A stretch of 33,255 nucleotides of DNA from Bacteroidales bacterium (GTDB lineage Bacteria > Bacteroidota > Bacteroidia > Bacteroidales > P3), in contig JAFZDP010000023.1 of assembly GCA_017561155.1 (NCBI GenBank), forward strand, positions 1 through 33,255, read 5' to 3'. This document shows, in pieces, positions 24,858 through 33,255 of the stretch (position 1 is the first letter of the stretch; each line of letters opens with the position of its first letter). The notes below the pieces were generated by a model. That model ran no database searches and was not told the origin of the DNA. It saw only the letters and a program-made list of their open reading frames with translations. A program made the translations under genes and the position numbers.

Positions 24858-27800
24858 ATGAAAAAACTGTTACAAGTTTTGCTATTAGCGGTAATGTTGA
24901 TGCCGTTTATAGCACAGGCTCAAACAACAACACCTGCGACTCTTCCGTATAGTTGTTCGTTTGAAGATGCCACAGAAAATGCGAATTGGACCCTTGTTAG
25001 CGGTGCTTCTGCCAATAAGTTTTTTATTGGTACAGCTGTAAACAATGGTGGTACACAATCGTTGTACGTGTCCAATACTGCAGATGGAAGTTCGTTTGCC
25101 TACTCGTCGAGTGGAACGAAATGGTGTTATGCTTACCGTGAAATATCGGTAACAACTGCTTCTTCGTACATTTTCTCTTTTGATTGGAGATGTGTAGGAG
25201 AGCATAATAGTTATGGTGTATACGATTATGGTCGTGTATTTTTAGTGCCTGAAACTGATACTTTACAAGTGTATCATGATGGTGACTATTCCGGACCTAT
25301 GGGTATATCAAGTAACTATGGACCTGCCGGTTGGATAGCTGTTGATAATAATGTTCCTTTGGCCGGAGATAGTACATGGCACACATTTATCAGCGATGAG
25401 ATTACAATTCCTGTTGGAACATGGAAATTGGTTTACTTATTTAAAAATGACAGTTATGGTGGTGGTGATAGCCCTTTGGCAGTCGACAATGTTGCTGTTA
25501 TGGAAGTATCGTGTCCAAGACCTAGTGGTATCAGTTTAGCTGATATTTCTTCAACCTCGGCTACTATAGCTTGGAATAGAGGTGGTGTTACTTCTTTCAA
25601 CTACGAATATGTTGTTGATGGTGCTTCTCGTACTTACATTACAACATCGGTATCTGATTCTGTAGTAACTCTTGACAACCTTACTCCAAACACTAGCTAT
25701 ACTTTCTATCTTCAAGCTGTTTGTGGTACAGATACTACTTTTTGGAGTTCGATGACTTTCAGAACTAGCTGTGCTCCTTATGCTCTTAGTACATTGCCAA
25801 TGACTGAAGGTTTTGAATCTTGGAACAATATAAGTTATGACCCATGTTATGTCGCTTCATATAGTTCTACTACATCGCATTTGTATCCAAGCATTTCTAA
25901 TTACGAAGTTAGTACAGGTAGCAATGCAGTAGAATTATATGCTCCATCTACAGGTTATTGTTGGTTCGCATTGCCTGCTTTCGAAGCTGATTTAAATCAA
26001 TTGCAAGTTCGTTTCGATTGTAATATCTATAGCTATCAACTTATAGTTGGTGCTATGTCGAATCCTAACGACATCAATACTCTTGATACTATAATTATTT
26101 TTGACAACAATGATGGTGTATACCATACCTATACTTTGCCTTTGAGCCTATATCAAGGAACAAACAAATACCTTGCATTTGTTGTACACGGAGCTAACGG
26201 CAATCGTGGTGATGTGTATCTTGACAATATAACAATGGAACTATTACCTGCATGTCCTGATCCTATGAATTTTGCTGTAGTAGCAACAGGTTCGGAAACA
26301 GCTACGGTATCATATTCTGCTACAAGCGATATTGCTGAATATATAATAGAATACGATACTGCAGGATATACTTTGGGAAATGTAAATGCACAAAGAGTTA
26401 CATCTATATATGGCGATACTACATATATTACAGGATTAGACCCGGATACTCGTTACGATTTCTATATCCGTTCGGATTGTGGTAACGATACCGGAAACTG
26501 GGTTGGACCTATAACTATACGCACAGCATGTGCTCCTATTGCAGATATAGATTTACCATATACTGAAAGTTTCGACACTTGGGAAAATATTAATTCTAAC
26601 CCATGTTACAAAACAAACGATTATCCAAAACCAAGCATATCTACAAGCGAAGCATACGATGGTACAAAATCGTTGTACTTGTCGGCCGGAACTTATTATG
26701 AATCGTGGTTCTCTATGCCTGTTTTCGAAACTGAGATGAACTTGTTGCAAGTTACATTCAGTATGAAGAAAACAAGTGCCGGTAGCGAATATCCTGTATT
26801 GGTAGGTTTGACTAGCGATCCTACTTCTTTGGATGATTTCGAAACTATAGCAACTGTTAGATGTTATAGTGCTAATGTTTGGGAACGTAAAATGGTGCCT
26901 TTCACAAGTTATCAAGGTACAAAAAAATACATCACTTTTGTTTCTCCTTACGGTGTTGAATCGTACAACCATATAGATAGTATAGTAGTAGAATATGCAT
27001 CTGCATGTACCGATCCTATCAATCTTGCTGCCGTAGCAACAAGTTCTACAGGTGCTAAAATAAATTATACAAATACAGGTAGCTATGGTGTAGATGTAAT
27101 GTATGGAGTACACGGTTTCGATTTGAGCAATGGTACTATAGTTTCTTCTACTATCGACAGTGTGGAAATTAATAACCTTACACCAAATACATTGTACGAT
27201 TTTTATGTACGTGCAAATTGTGGTTCGGAAATAGGAAGTTGGATAGGACCTTTGACTGCTCGTACTCATTGTGCAGAATTTGTTGATATTTCTGATAACC
27301 CATTTATCGAAGATTTTGATAGTTATACTACCGATGTAGCATACAACTCTTCTACTCCGGGTGCATATCCAAACCATACAATGCCTCAATGTTGGAGTTT
27401 CTTAAATATGTCGTCGTCGTCGTATTCATATCCTCAAGCGTTTATTTCTTCGGCTGCCGACTATGCTACATACGGCAACTGTTTATTTATTAAAGGTTCG
27501 GATACTAAAAATCTTCATGTAACATTGCCAAGATTTAACGAAAGTATAAATCTTCTACGTATAGCATTCTCTACAAAATTTGAAAGTGCAACCAGAGGAC
27601 GTCTTATTCTTGGTGTTATGACAGATGTTGATGTAGATAGTACATTTATTCCTTTGGATACTATACCAAGTAGTACAAGCAAGGTTCGTCATGAATATTT
27701 GTTCTCTCAAAGCGACCTTTATGGTACAGACTATCGTATCGTATTAAGATTTGGCGAAACTAACAACTGGTTCTTAGGTATAGATAGTATAGTAGTTGAT

Positions 27801-30800
27801 TTGGCTCCTACATGTAGCCGTCCTGAAAACATAGCTGCTATCGATTCTACTATTACTCAAACTACTGCCGAAATCACATGGACTTCTGCTGCTACTAACT
27901 GGATATTGGAATATGGTGCCGAAGGATTCGCTCCGGGAACTGGTACAGTGGTAGCTGCTAATACTAATCCTTTTACTCTTACAGGTCTTACTCACAGCAC
28001 TCGTTACGATGTTTATGTTCGTGCTGCTTGTGGTTTCGATACTTCGGAATATGCTATGACTCCCGGTACATTCCAAACAGCATGCGATGTTGTAACTACA
28101 TTGCCTTGGACTGCCAACCTAGATGGTCATTTTGATGAATTCTATCATACCAACACTTACAATGCAGCTCCTACTTGTTGGGAACTAATCAACCGTGGCG
28201 AAACTTCTAGCTGGCGTTATAGCGAATCGTCGTCAGATGTACGTACAGGTCGTCGTGCATTATATTTCTATGGTTCGGCATATGCTAGCACAGTTAATGA
28301 TGACTGGTTGATAACTCCTGAACTACAATTGAGCGGAGACGAACAAATCACTTTCTGGATGAGAAATGTATCTGCATCTACATCTAGCGACTATGCTGCA
28401 AATATGAAACTATACTACTATGTCGTAAATCCAAATATCGACACTTTGAATACTGCTTCGTTTATCCAAATAGGCGATAGTATAAGAAAATCGGGTGTTG
28501 GTGCCGACGAATGGGACGAATACATTATACCATTGACAGGTGTAAGCGGTAATGTTCGTTTGGCATTTGTTGTAAACTCTAGTAGTTTCACTTTCTGTGT
28601 AGACGATATCGTAGTGGAAGATATACCATCTTGTCCTCGTCCTAACGACGTAGTATTTTCTAATATCCAAGAATCTCAAGTTGATGTAGTTTGGACAGGT
28701 ACTGGCGATACTTATACAGTGGCTTACGGTGTTAGTGGTTTCAGCATTAGCGATGCTTCGGCATATCAAACTACTACTGCAAACACCAATAGTGTTACTT
28801 TGACCGGAATGTTATCGAATACCAACTACGATGTATATGTAGCTGCAAACTGTAGCAATCCTACAGCTACAAGCCAATGGTCGAATGTGAAAACTGTTCG
28901 CACTGCTTGTGGTATTACTGCTGTTCCTTTCAGCGAAAACTTTAACAGCTATACTACTGATGTAGCTACTTCTTCGGGTGCTCCTAGCACATATCCTAAC
29001 CATCAAATGCCTACTTGTTGGAACTTCTTGAATATGTCGGAAAACTATCCTCGCATGTATATTAGCCGTAACTCGGGATACCCTGTCGACGGAAATTGTT
29101 TGTTCTTCCAATCAAGCAACACTATACCGGCTTATGCTATATTGCCTAGAATGAATGCATCTATCGATTCGTTGATGATTGAATTTACATTCCGTAACGA
29201 AGGTACATCTGCTGCCGATGGTATATTGGCTCTTGGTGTTATGACTAACCCTGCCGATGCTTCTTCATTCGTTGAGTTAGAATCATATCCTCGTACATCT
29301 ACTCACAGAACTATTACTCATAATTTCTGGGTTGATTCGATAAGTGGTACAAACTACTATATAGCATTCCGCTATGGTGGTGGTTCTACTAGCAATTACT
29401 ATTTGGCTATCGATAATATATCTGTTAGATATGCTCCTACATGTAGAGTATCTGAAGGTCTTGTAGCTTCTAATATTACTAGCAACTCGGCTACATTGTC
29501 GTGGAATAATGGTAGTGGCGATTCTTACCTAGTTGCTTATTCGGCTAATGGCGATTTCAATCCTGATACATGTACTGCTGTATTGTCAGCTACTACAACT
29601 ACTGTAAATCTTAGTGGTCTTCAATCGTTCACTAATTACTATTATGCTGTAAGAACTGTATGTAATGGTGATAGCAGCGACTGGTCTGAAAAAGCAAGCT
29701 TCAGAACTGCATTGGATTGCGGTACTAATACATACGAAGAAGTAGAAATTGCAACCGGTACTTCAAGCAACTCTACATTACCATTCTATGCTTCGGCAAA
29801 CTACTATCCAAAAGCTAAAACTTGGCAAATAGTTACTGCTCAAGAATTGGAAATGGAAGGTATGTACAGTGGAAATATTTACAGCGTAGGCTTCCAATAC
29901 GATGGTGGAACTCCTATAGCTCCAAACGTAAGAGTATATCTTGCTAATACTACATTAAACACTATGGCTACTGCCGATACATTAGGACCAAACCAAATGA
30001 CATTGGTATACGAAGGACCTGCTTCATTTAGCAACGAATCGACATGGTCTGTTATCGACTTTAATACTCCATTTGCTTATACTGGTGGAAACGTTATGTT
30101 GGCTGTAGAACGTACTACAAACTTGACTAGCTCGGGTAGCTTCAAATATGATGGTGGTGTATCCGGAGTAAACAGAAGTGTGTACAAATATGATGGTTCT
30201 TGGAGCTCGAGTATTTATACTTCTTCTTATCGTAACAATTTAAGTTTTGTAGGATGTACTGCTATTCCTCCATGTCCTCGTCCTTCTAATGTTACTATAT
30301 CTAATATCCAACCTACACAAGCTGATGTTGCATGGACTTCGAATGGAACAAGCTTTGCTATAGCATACGGTCCTCATGGTTTCAGCATGGATTCGGTTAA
30401 TGCTTATCAAATAGTAACTTCAACTACTACCAATGTTACCCTTGCCGGTCTTACAGAAGGTATAAGATACGACGTATATGTACGTGCTATATGCAGTGCT
30501 ACCGATACTAGCGCTTGGTCGTACTTGAATACATTTGTTACTACTTGTTCGTCTGTTTCTGTACCATATAGCGAAGACTTCAACGGATACACAGAAGATA
30601 TATCTAGTGGTTCGTCTGCTCCTGCTGCTTATCCTTATCATTCGTTGCCTTCGTGCTGGACATTTATCAATACTTCTAACAATTCAGGTGCTCAACCTCA
30701 AGCTTATTTGTCGTCGTACAATTACTATGTAGCCGACGGTACAAATTATATGCTTCTTAGCTCGGAATACGGAAAGGTTGTATATGCAGCTCTTCCTAAA

Positions 30801-32993
30801 TTCAACGAACCTATTTCTTCGTTGTATTTGTCGATGGACTACAGAACATATAGTTCGAACGAAGGATACAATGGTAAACCTGAAATAGGTGTTATGACAG
30901 ACCTTGGCGATACTTCTACATTCGTATTGTTGGAAACATTGCCATTGACTACTACTTATGCTAGAGCTGAACACTATTTTGTGGTAGACTCGTTGCAAGG
31001 TAACAACTATAATATTGTTATCCGCTACAAAGCTACTCCTGATGGATATTCTAGCTATTCTGCTATGTTCGACAATATAGTTGTTGACATTGCTCCTGAT
31101 TGTATTCGTCCTTTGAATCCTTCTGTCGACAGCATAGGACAAACTGCTGCTTACTTGAGCTGGAGAAATGCAAATACTACAAGCAACTTTGTTGTTGAAT
31201 ACAAAAAAGCTGCCGATACAGTATGGACTGCTATAAATGGTGTTACATCTACTTCGTTTGTTATAAACAACCTATCGCCTGCTACTGAATACAATTTCCG
31301 CGTGAAATCGTTGTGTAGCGCTACCGAAGAAGGTGGATATAGCGATGTAGTATCGGCTACTACACAATGTGGTGCTATTCAATTGCCATTTATCGAAACT
31401 TTCGCAAATACTAATTTCCCATACAGCTGCTGGACCAGATTCAGTGGTGCTTACACTAATCCTTCTAGCTATAATGGTGGTTGGGGTCATACTACCAGCA
31501 CTAATGGATTGTCGGATGGTCACCTTAAATTTAATATCTATAGTTCTTATTCTTACGGCGTAGTTACTCCGGAAATCGACCTTACTCAGGTTGCCGATGC
31601 AGAACTTACTTTCGATCTTGCTCTAACCGGATACAACAATGCTAATGCTCCTGAACAAAGTAGCGATGATAAATTTATCGTTGCAATATCGACAGACGGT
31701 GGTGCTACTTGGGTGGATACCAACGCTGTAATTTGGGGTCACGATTCGGCTACTTGCGACTATATGTACGACTCTATCACCAATGTGGCAACTACTCCGA
31801 CAATATCGTTGAGACAATATGCAGGTAATGTAATTAAGATTGCATTCTGGGGAACTTCTACTACAAGTGGTACCGACAACGATCTACATATCGACAACAT
31901 ATCTGTTGTTGCTATATCGTCGTGCGAAAAACCTGTTATTACAGATGTTGTTCCTACTCACAACGAAGCTACTGTTTCGTGGACTTCGATGGCTACAGAC
32001 TTCCAAGTAGTATACAAAGGAATGAATGATGCTGAATGGATCGACACTATAGAAGTGGCTAATGCTACTACTTACACTATAACCGGATTGACTCACGAAA
32101 CCGGATACATTGTTGCTGTTCGTGCTTTGTGTACCGACGAAAACTCTATGTGGGCAGAAACTACATTTACTACTACAGAAATTCCTTGCTTGGTTCCTAC
32201 AAATGTTGTAGCTAGCAATATTACTTACACTTCGGCTACTATAGCTTGGGAAGCTGCCGGAAACGAAGTATCGTGGGAAGTTAAATATGCAGTAGCCGGT
32301 ATAGATACTACTATTGTTGCTGAAACTAACCCTGTAGTATTAGAAAACTTGTACTCGGGCGACGAATACCAAGTATGGGTACGTGCTTTCTGTGGTGCTG
32401 ATACTTATAGCGACTGGTCGGAAGGTTATACTTTCACTACTGCTACTTGCGAAGCTCCTGCAAACGTTGCCGTTTCAGGTGTAACCGAATCGTCAGCTAC
32501 TATAACTTGGGTTCCTGTTGAAGGTCAAACTAAATGGGAAATCTCTTACGGAATAGAAGGTGTCAACGAAGAAAACGGTACTATAGTAGTTGTAGAAGGT
32601 ACTCCATTACATACTATAGAAGGTTTAGACTACGAAACTACTTACGATGTATATGTTCGTGCTATATGCGAAGAAGGTGTATACAGTGCTTGGACTTCGA
32701 AAACTCAATTTACTACAGACGGTATAGGTATCGATGCAGTAAACGGTAATGTTGATGTTCGTATATATCCTAACCCTGCTTATACCGAAGCTACAATAGC
32801 GGTAGAAGGCGTTAGCGGTAATGTAGAATTTGTTGTTGCCGATATGAACGGACGTATGATTGTAACCGAAACTATAGCTTGCGAAGGTTCGTTAGTAAAA
32901 TCTATCGACGTTAGCAACTTGGCTAAAGGTGCATACTTCGTACACATCTACAACGACAACTTCAACACAACTCGTAAGTTGATCGTTAAATAA
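24858..32993 (+). CDS. Giant modular adhesin: repeated adhesin-like modules plus fibronectin type III domains, T9SS cargo
   Basis: A 2711-residue secreted or surface protein. The signal peptide ends near FIAQAQ (residue 22). The body alternates adhesin-like beta-sandwich modules with Fn3 domains. Modules begin with words such as LPYSCSFED, TLPMTEGFESW, DLPYTESFDTW, AVPFSENF and SVPYSEDF at about residues 28, 311, 564, 812, 1080, 1354, 1900 and 2175; a different one begins at about 1620. They recall cleaved-adhesin modules of Porphyromonas gingipains/HagA. Eleven Fn3 units each begin with a Cys-containing word (often CPRP) at about 217, 464, 715, 984, 1258, 1527, 1805, 2081, 2355, 2443 and 2530. 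Most end with a TxC word, so one Cys pair per unit is likely. Residues from about 2628 form the type A T9SS sorting domain (VRIYPNPAYTEATI, LAKGAYFVHI, KLIVK). The role is probably adhesion or matrix; no catalytic domain is seen. Confidence 0.9.
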   Translation: MKKLLQVLLLAVMLMPFIAQAQTTTPATLPYSCSFEDATENANWTLVSGASANKFFIGTAVNNGGTQSLYVSNTADGSSFAYSSSGTKWCYAYREISVTTASSYIFSFDWRCVGEHNSYGVYDYGRVFLVPETDTLQVYHDGDYSGPMGISSNYGPAGWIAVDNNVPLAGDSTWHTFISDEITIPVGTWKLVYLFKNDSYGGGDSPLAVDNVAVMEVSCPRPSGISLADISSTSATIAWNRGGVTSFNYEYVVDGASRTYITTSVSDSVVTLDNLTPNTSYTFYLQAVCGTDTTFWSSMTFRTSCAPYALSTLPMTEGFESWNNISYDPCYVASYSSTTSHLYPSISNYEVSTGSNAVELYAPSTGYCWFALPAFEADLNQLQVRFDCNIYSYQLIVGAMSNPNDINTLDTIIIFDNNDGVYHTYTLPLSLYQGTNKYLAFVVHGANGNRGDVYLDNITMELLPACPDPMNFAVVATGSETATVSYSATSDIAEYIIEYDTAGYTLGNVNAQRVTSIYGDTTYITGLDPDTRYDFYIRSDCGNDTGNWVGPITIRTACAPIADIDLPYTESFDTWENINSNPCYKTNDYPKPSISTSEAYDGTKSLYLSAGTYYESWFSMPVFETEMNLLQVTFSMKKTSAGSEYPVLVGLTSDPTSLDDFETIATVRCYSANVWERKMVPFTSYQGTKKYITFVSPYGVESYNHIDSIVVEYASACTDPINLAAVATSSTGAKINYTNTGSYGVDVMYGVHGFDLSNGTIVSSTIDSVEINNLTPNTLYDFYVRANCGSEIGSWIGPLTARTHCAEFVDISDNPFIEDFDSYTTDVAYNSSTPGAYPNHTMPQCWSFLNMSSSSYSYPQAFISSAADYATYGNCLFIKGSDTKNLHVTLPRFNESINLLRIAFSTKFESATRGRLILGVMTDVDVDSTFIPLDTIPSSTSKVRHEYLFSQSDLYGTDYRIVLRFGETNNWFLGIDSIVVDLAPTCSRPENIAAIDSTITQTTAEITWTSAATNWILEYGAEGFAPGTGTVVAANTNPFTLTGLTHSTRYDVYVRAACGFDTSEYAMTPGTFQTACDVVTTLPWTANLDGHFDEFYHTNTYNAAPTCWELINRGETSSWRYSESSSDVRTGRRALYFYGSAYASTVNDDWLITPELQLSGDEQITFWMRNVSASTSSDYAANMKLYYYVVNPNIDTLNTASFIQIGDSIRKSGVGADEWDEYIIPLTGVSGNVRLAFVVNSSSFTFCVDDIVVEDIPSCPRPNDVVFSNIQESQVDVVWTGTGDTYTVAYGVSGFSISDASAYQTTTANTNSVTLTGMLSNTNYDVYVAANCSNPTATSQWSNVKTVRTACGITAVPFSENFNSYTTDVATSSGAPSTYPNHQMPTCWNFLNMSENYPRMYISRNSGYPVDGNCLFFQSSNTIPAYAILPRMNASIDSLMIEFTFRNEGTSAADGILALGVMTNPADASSFVELESYPRTSTHRTITHNFWVDSISGTNYYIAFRYGGGSTSNYYLAIDNISVRYAPTCRVSEGLVASNITSNSATLSWNNGSGDSYLVAYSANGDFNPDTCTAVLSATTTTVNLSGLQSFTNYYYAVRTVCNGDSSDWSEKASFRTALDCGTNTYEEVEIATGTSSNSTLPFYASANYYPKAKTWQIVTAQELEMEGMYSGNIYSVGFQYDGGTPIAPNVRVYLANTTLNTMATADTLGPNQMTLVYEGPASFSNESTWSVIDFNTPFAYTGGNVMLAVERTTNLTSSGSFKYDGGVSGVNRSVYKYDGSWSSSIYTSSYRNNLSFVGCTAIPPCPRPSNVTISNIQPTQADVAWTSNGTSFAIAYGPHGFSMDSVNAYQIVTSTTTNVTLAGLTEGIRYDVYVRAICSATDTSAWSYLNTFVTTCSSVSVPYSEDFNGYTEDISSGSSAPAAYPYHSLPSCWTFINTSNNSGAQPQAYLSSYNYYVADGTNYMLLSSEYGKVVYAALPKFNEPISSLYLSMDYRTYSSNEGYNGKPEIGVMTDLGDTSTFVLLETLPLTTTYARAEHYFVVDSLQGNNYNIVIRYKATPDGYSSYSAMFDNIVVDIAPDCIRPLNPSVDSIGQTAAYLSWRNANTTSNFVVEYKKAADTVWTAINGVTSTSFVINNLSPATEYNFRVKSLCSATEEGGYSDVVSATTQCGAIQLPFIETFANTNFPYSCWTRFSGAYTNPSSYNGGWGHTTSTNGLSDGHLKFNIYSSYSYGVVTPEIDLTQVADAELTFDLALTGYNNANAPEQSSDDKFIVAISTDGGATWVDTNAVIWGHDSATCDYMYDSITNVATTPTISLRQYAGNVIKIAFWGTSTTSGTDNDLHIDNISVVAISSCEKPVITDVVPTHNEATVSWTSMATDFQVVYKGMNDAEWIDTIEVANATTYTITGLTHETGYIVAVRALCTDENSMWAETTFTTTEIPCLVPTNVVASNITYTSATIAWEAAGNEVSWEVKYAVAGIDTTIVAETNPVVLENLYSGDEYQVWVRAFCGADTYSDWSEGYTFTTATCEAPANVAVSGVTESSATITWVPVEGQTKWEISYGIEGVNEENGTIVVVEGTPLHTIEGLDYETTYDVYVRAICEEGVYSAWTSKTQFTTDGIGIDAVNGNVDVRIYPNPAYTEATIAVEGVSGNVEFVVADMNGRMIVTETIACEGSLVKSIDVSNLAKGAYFVHIYNDNFNTTRKLIVK

Positions 32994-33040
32994 TTTAGAT
33001 AACTTTTAGCCTTTGGTTGTTAGCTATTGGCTATTTGGAT

Positions 33041-33076
33041 AAAGCACGCTGCCTTCGGGCGGCGTGCTTTTTTTTG
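33041..33076 (+). terminator. Strong intrinsic terminator of the giant adhesin gene
   Basis: AAAGCACGCTGCC (33041-33053) pairs with GGCGGCGTGCTTT (33058-33070) around a TTCG tetraloop (13 pairs, one T-G), followed by a run of T. Confidence 0.92.
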
Positions 33077-33114
33077 TTTAAACAGCTTGGCGGTTGGCTT
33101 TCTAAAATTCTTAT

Positions 33115-33255
33115 GGCAACTTCTAAAAATTGCTTTGCAAGTGATTTGCGGAATTTTCTTAGAAGAGACGTACCGCGGTGCGTCTTTGCAATATATTGAT
33201 TGAGCATAGCGGGCTATGCGATTGAAAAAGAAATAGGAAGATTACAACAAAAAAC
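33115..33255. mobile_element. Second copy of the MITE-like element, cut by the window end
   Basis: Starts with GGCAACTTCTAAAAATT, whose first 17 bases are exactly the reverse complement of the right end of the first element (15814-15830). It shares GCTTTGCAAGTGATTTGCGG, the GATTGA-flanked GCATAGC-GG-GCTATGC hairpin (33204-33219) and AGATTACAACAAAAAAC with copy 1. Between them it carries a different linker with a 20-base near-palindrome around ACCGCGGT (33166-33185). The right end lies outside the window. Confidence 0.6.

Noticed and set aside
26553..27389. A 278-codon minus-strand frame inside the giant adhesin gene
   Set aside because: It is Ile/Cys/Tyr/Thr-rich antisense of a repetitive gene, without any domain or start context.
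33017..33199. A 60-codon frame at the right edge
   Set aside because: It spans the terminator and the MITE-like element; the translation only reflects those repeats.
1..33255. CRISPR arrays, prophage, restriction or toxin-antitoxin systems
   Set aside because: No array of short evenly spaced repeats and no integrase, capsid, methyltransferase or toxin-like gene could be found in the window.

Overview
The window comes from an AT-rich Bacteroidota genome, most likely order Bacteroidales. The evidence is: several promoters of the Bacteroidetes type (TTTG, 19-21 bases, TAnnTTTG); a SusC-like TonB-dependent receptor paired with a DUF4249 lipoprotein; a giant exported protein ending in a type IX secretion (T9SS) sorting domain; a Na+-NQR locus of Bacteroidales type; and weak Shine-Dalgarno sequences. 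Family or genus cannot be fixed from this sequence alone.

Layout. 1-433: non-coding tandem repeat of about 214 bp. 497-2713 (minus): comEC-like DNA-uptake channel. 2866-4568: an arginase-fold protein that has lost half of its metal ligands, then a NifX/NifB-type FeMo-cofactor-binding-like protein with a His/Cys tail. 4913-12345: the Na+-translocating NADH:quinone reductase genes nqrA and nqrBCDEF, with a membrane polyferredoxin gene inserted between nqrA and nqrB. tRNA-Gln(CTG) lies 25 bases after nqrF, followed by a strong terminator. 12690-13376 (minus): ung. 13488-15484: two tandem small outer-membrane-type proteins whose 5' leader and signal peptide are almost identical while the mature parts have diverged. 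15485-16083: a gene-free stretch with a MITE-like element and an orphan copy of the pair's terminator.

16224-19743: TonB-dependent receptor plus DUF4249 lipoprotein operon. 19824-21008 (minus): exported protein of unknown function, converging on that operon over a shared hairpin. 21402-24566 (minus): AsmA-like protein. 24858-32993: a 2711-residue T9SS cargo built from alternating adhesin-like modules and fibronectin type III domains. The window closes with a strong terminator and a second, cut-off copy of the MITE-like element.

How the genes work together. NqrA-F form one respiratory Na+ pump carrying electrons from NADH to quinone. The inserted polyferredoxin is the best candidate for an extra redox partner or maturation factor. 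The TonB receptor and lipoprotein form an outer-membrane uptake pair. The tandem barrel-like proteins, the AsmA protein and the giant adhesin all belong to the cell envelope. The most interesting points are the polyferredoxin with its periodic EFxxV acidic segment, the catalytically degenerate arginase homologue, the cassette-like outer-membrane pair and the MITE-like repeat.
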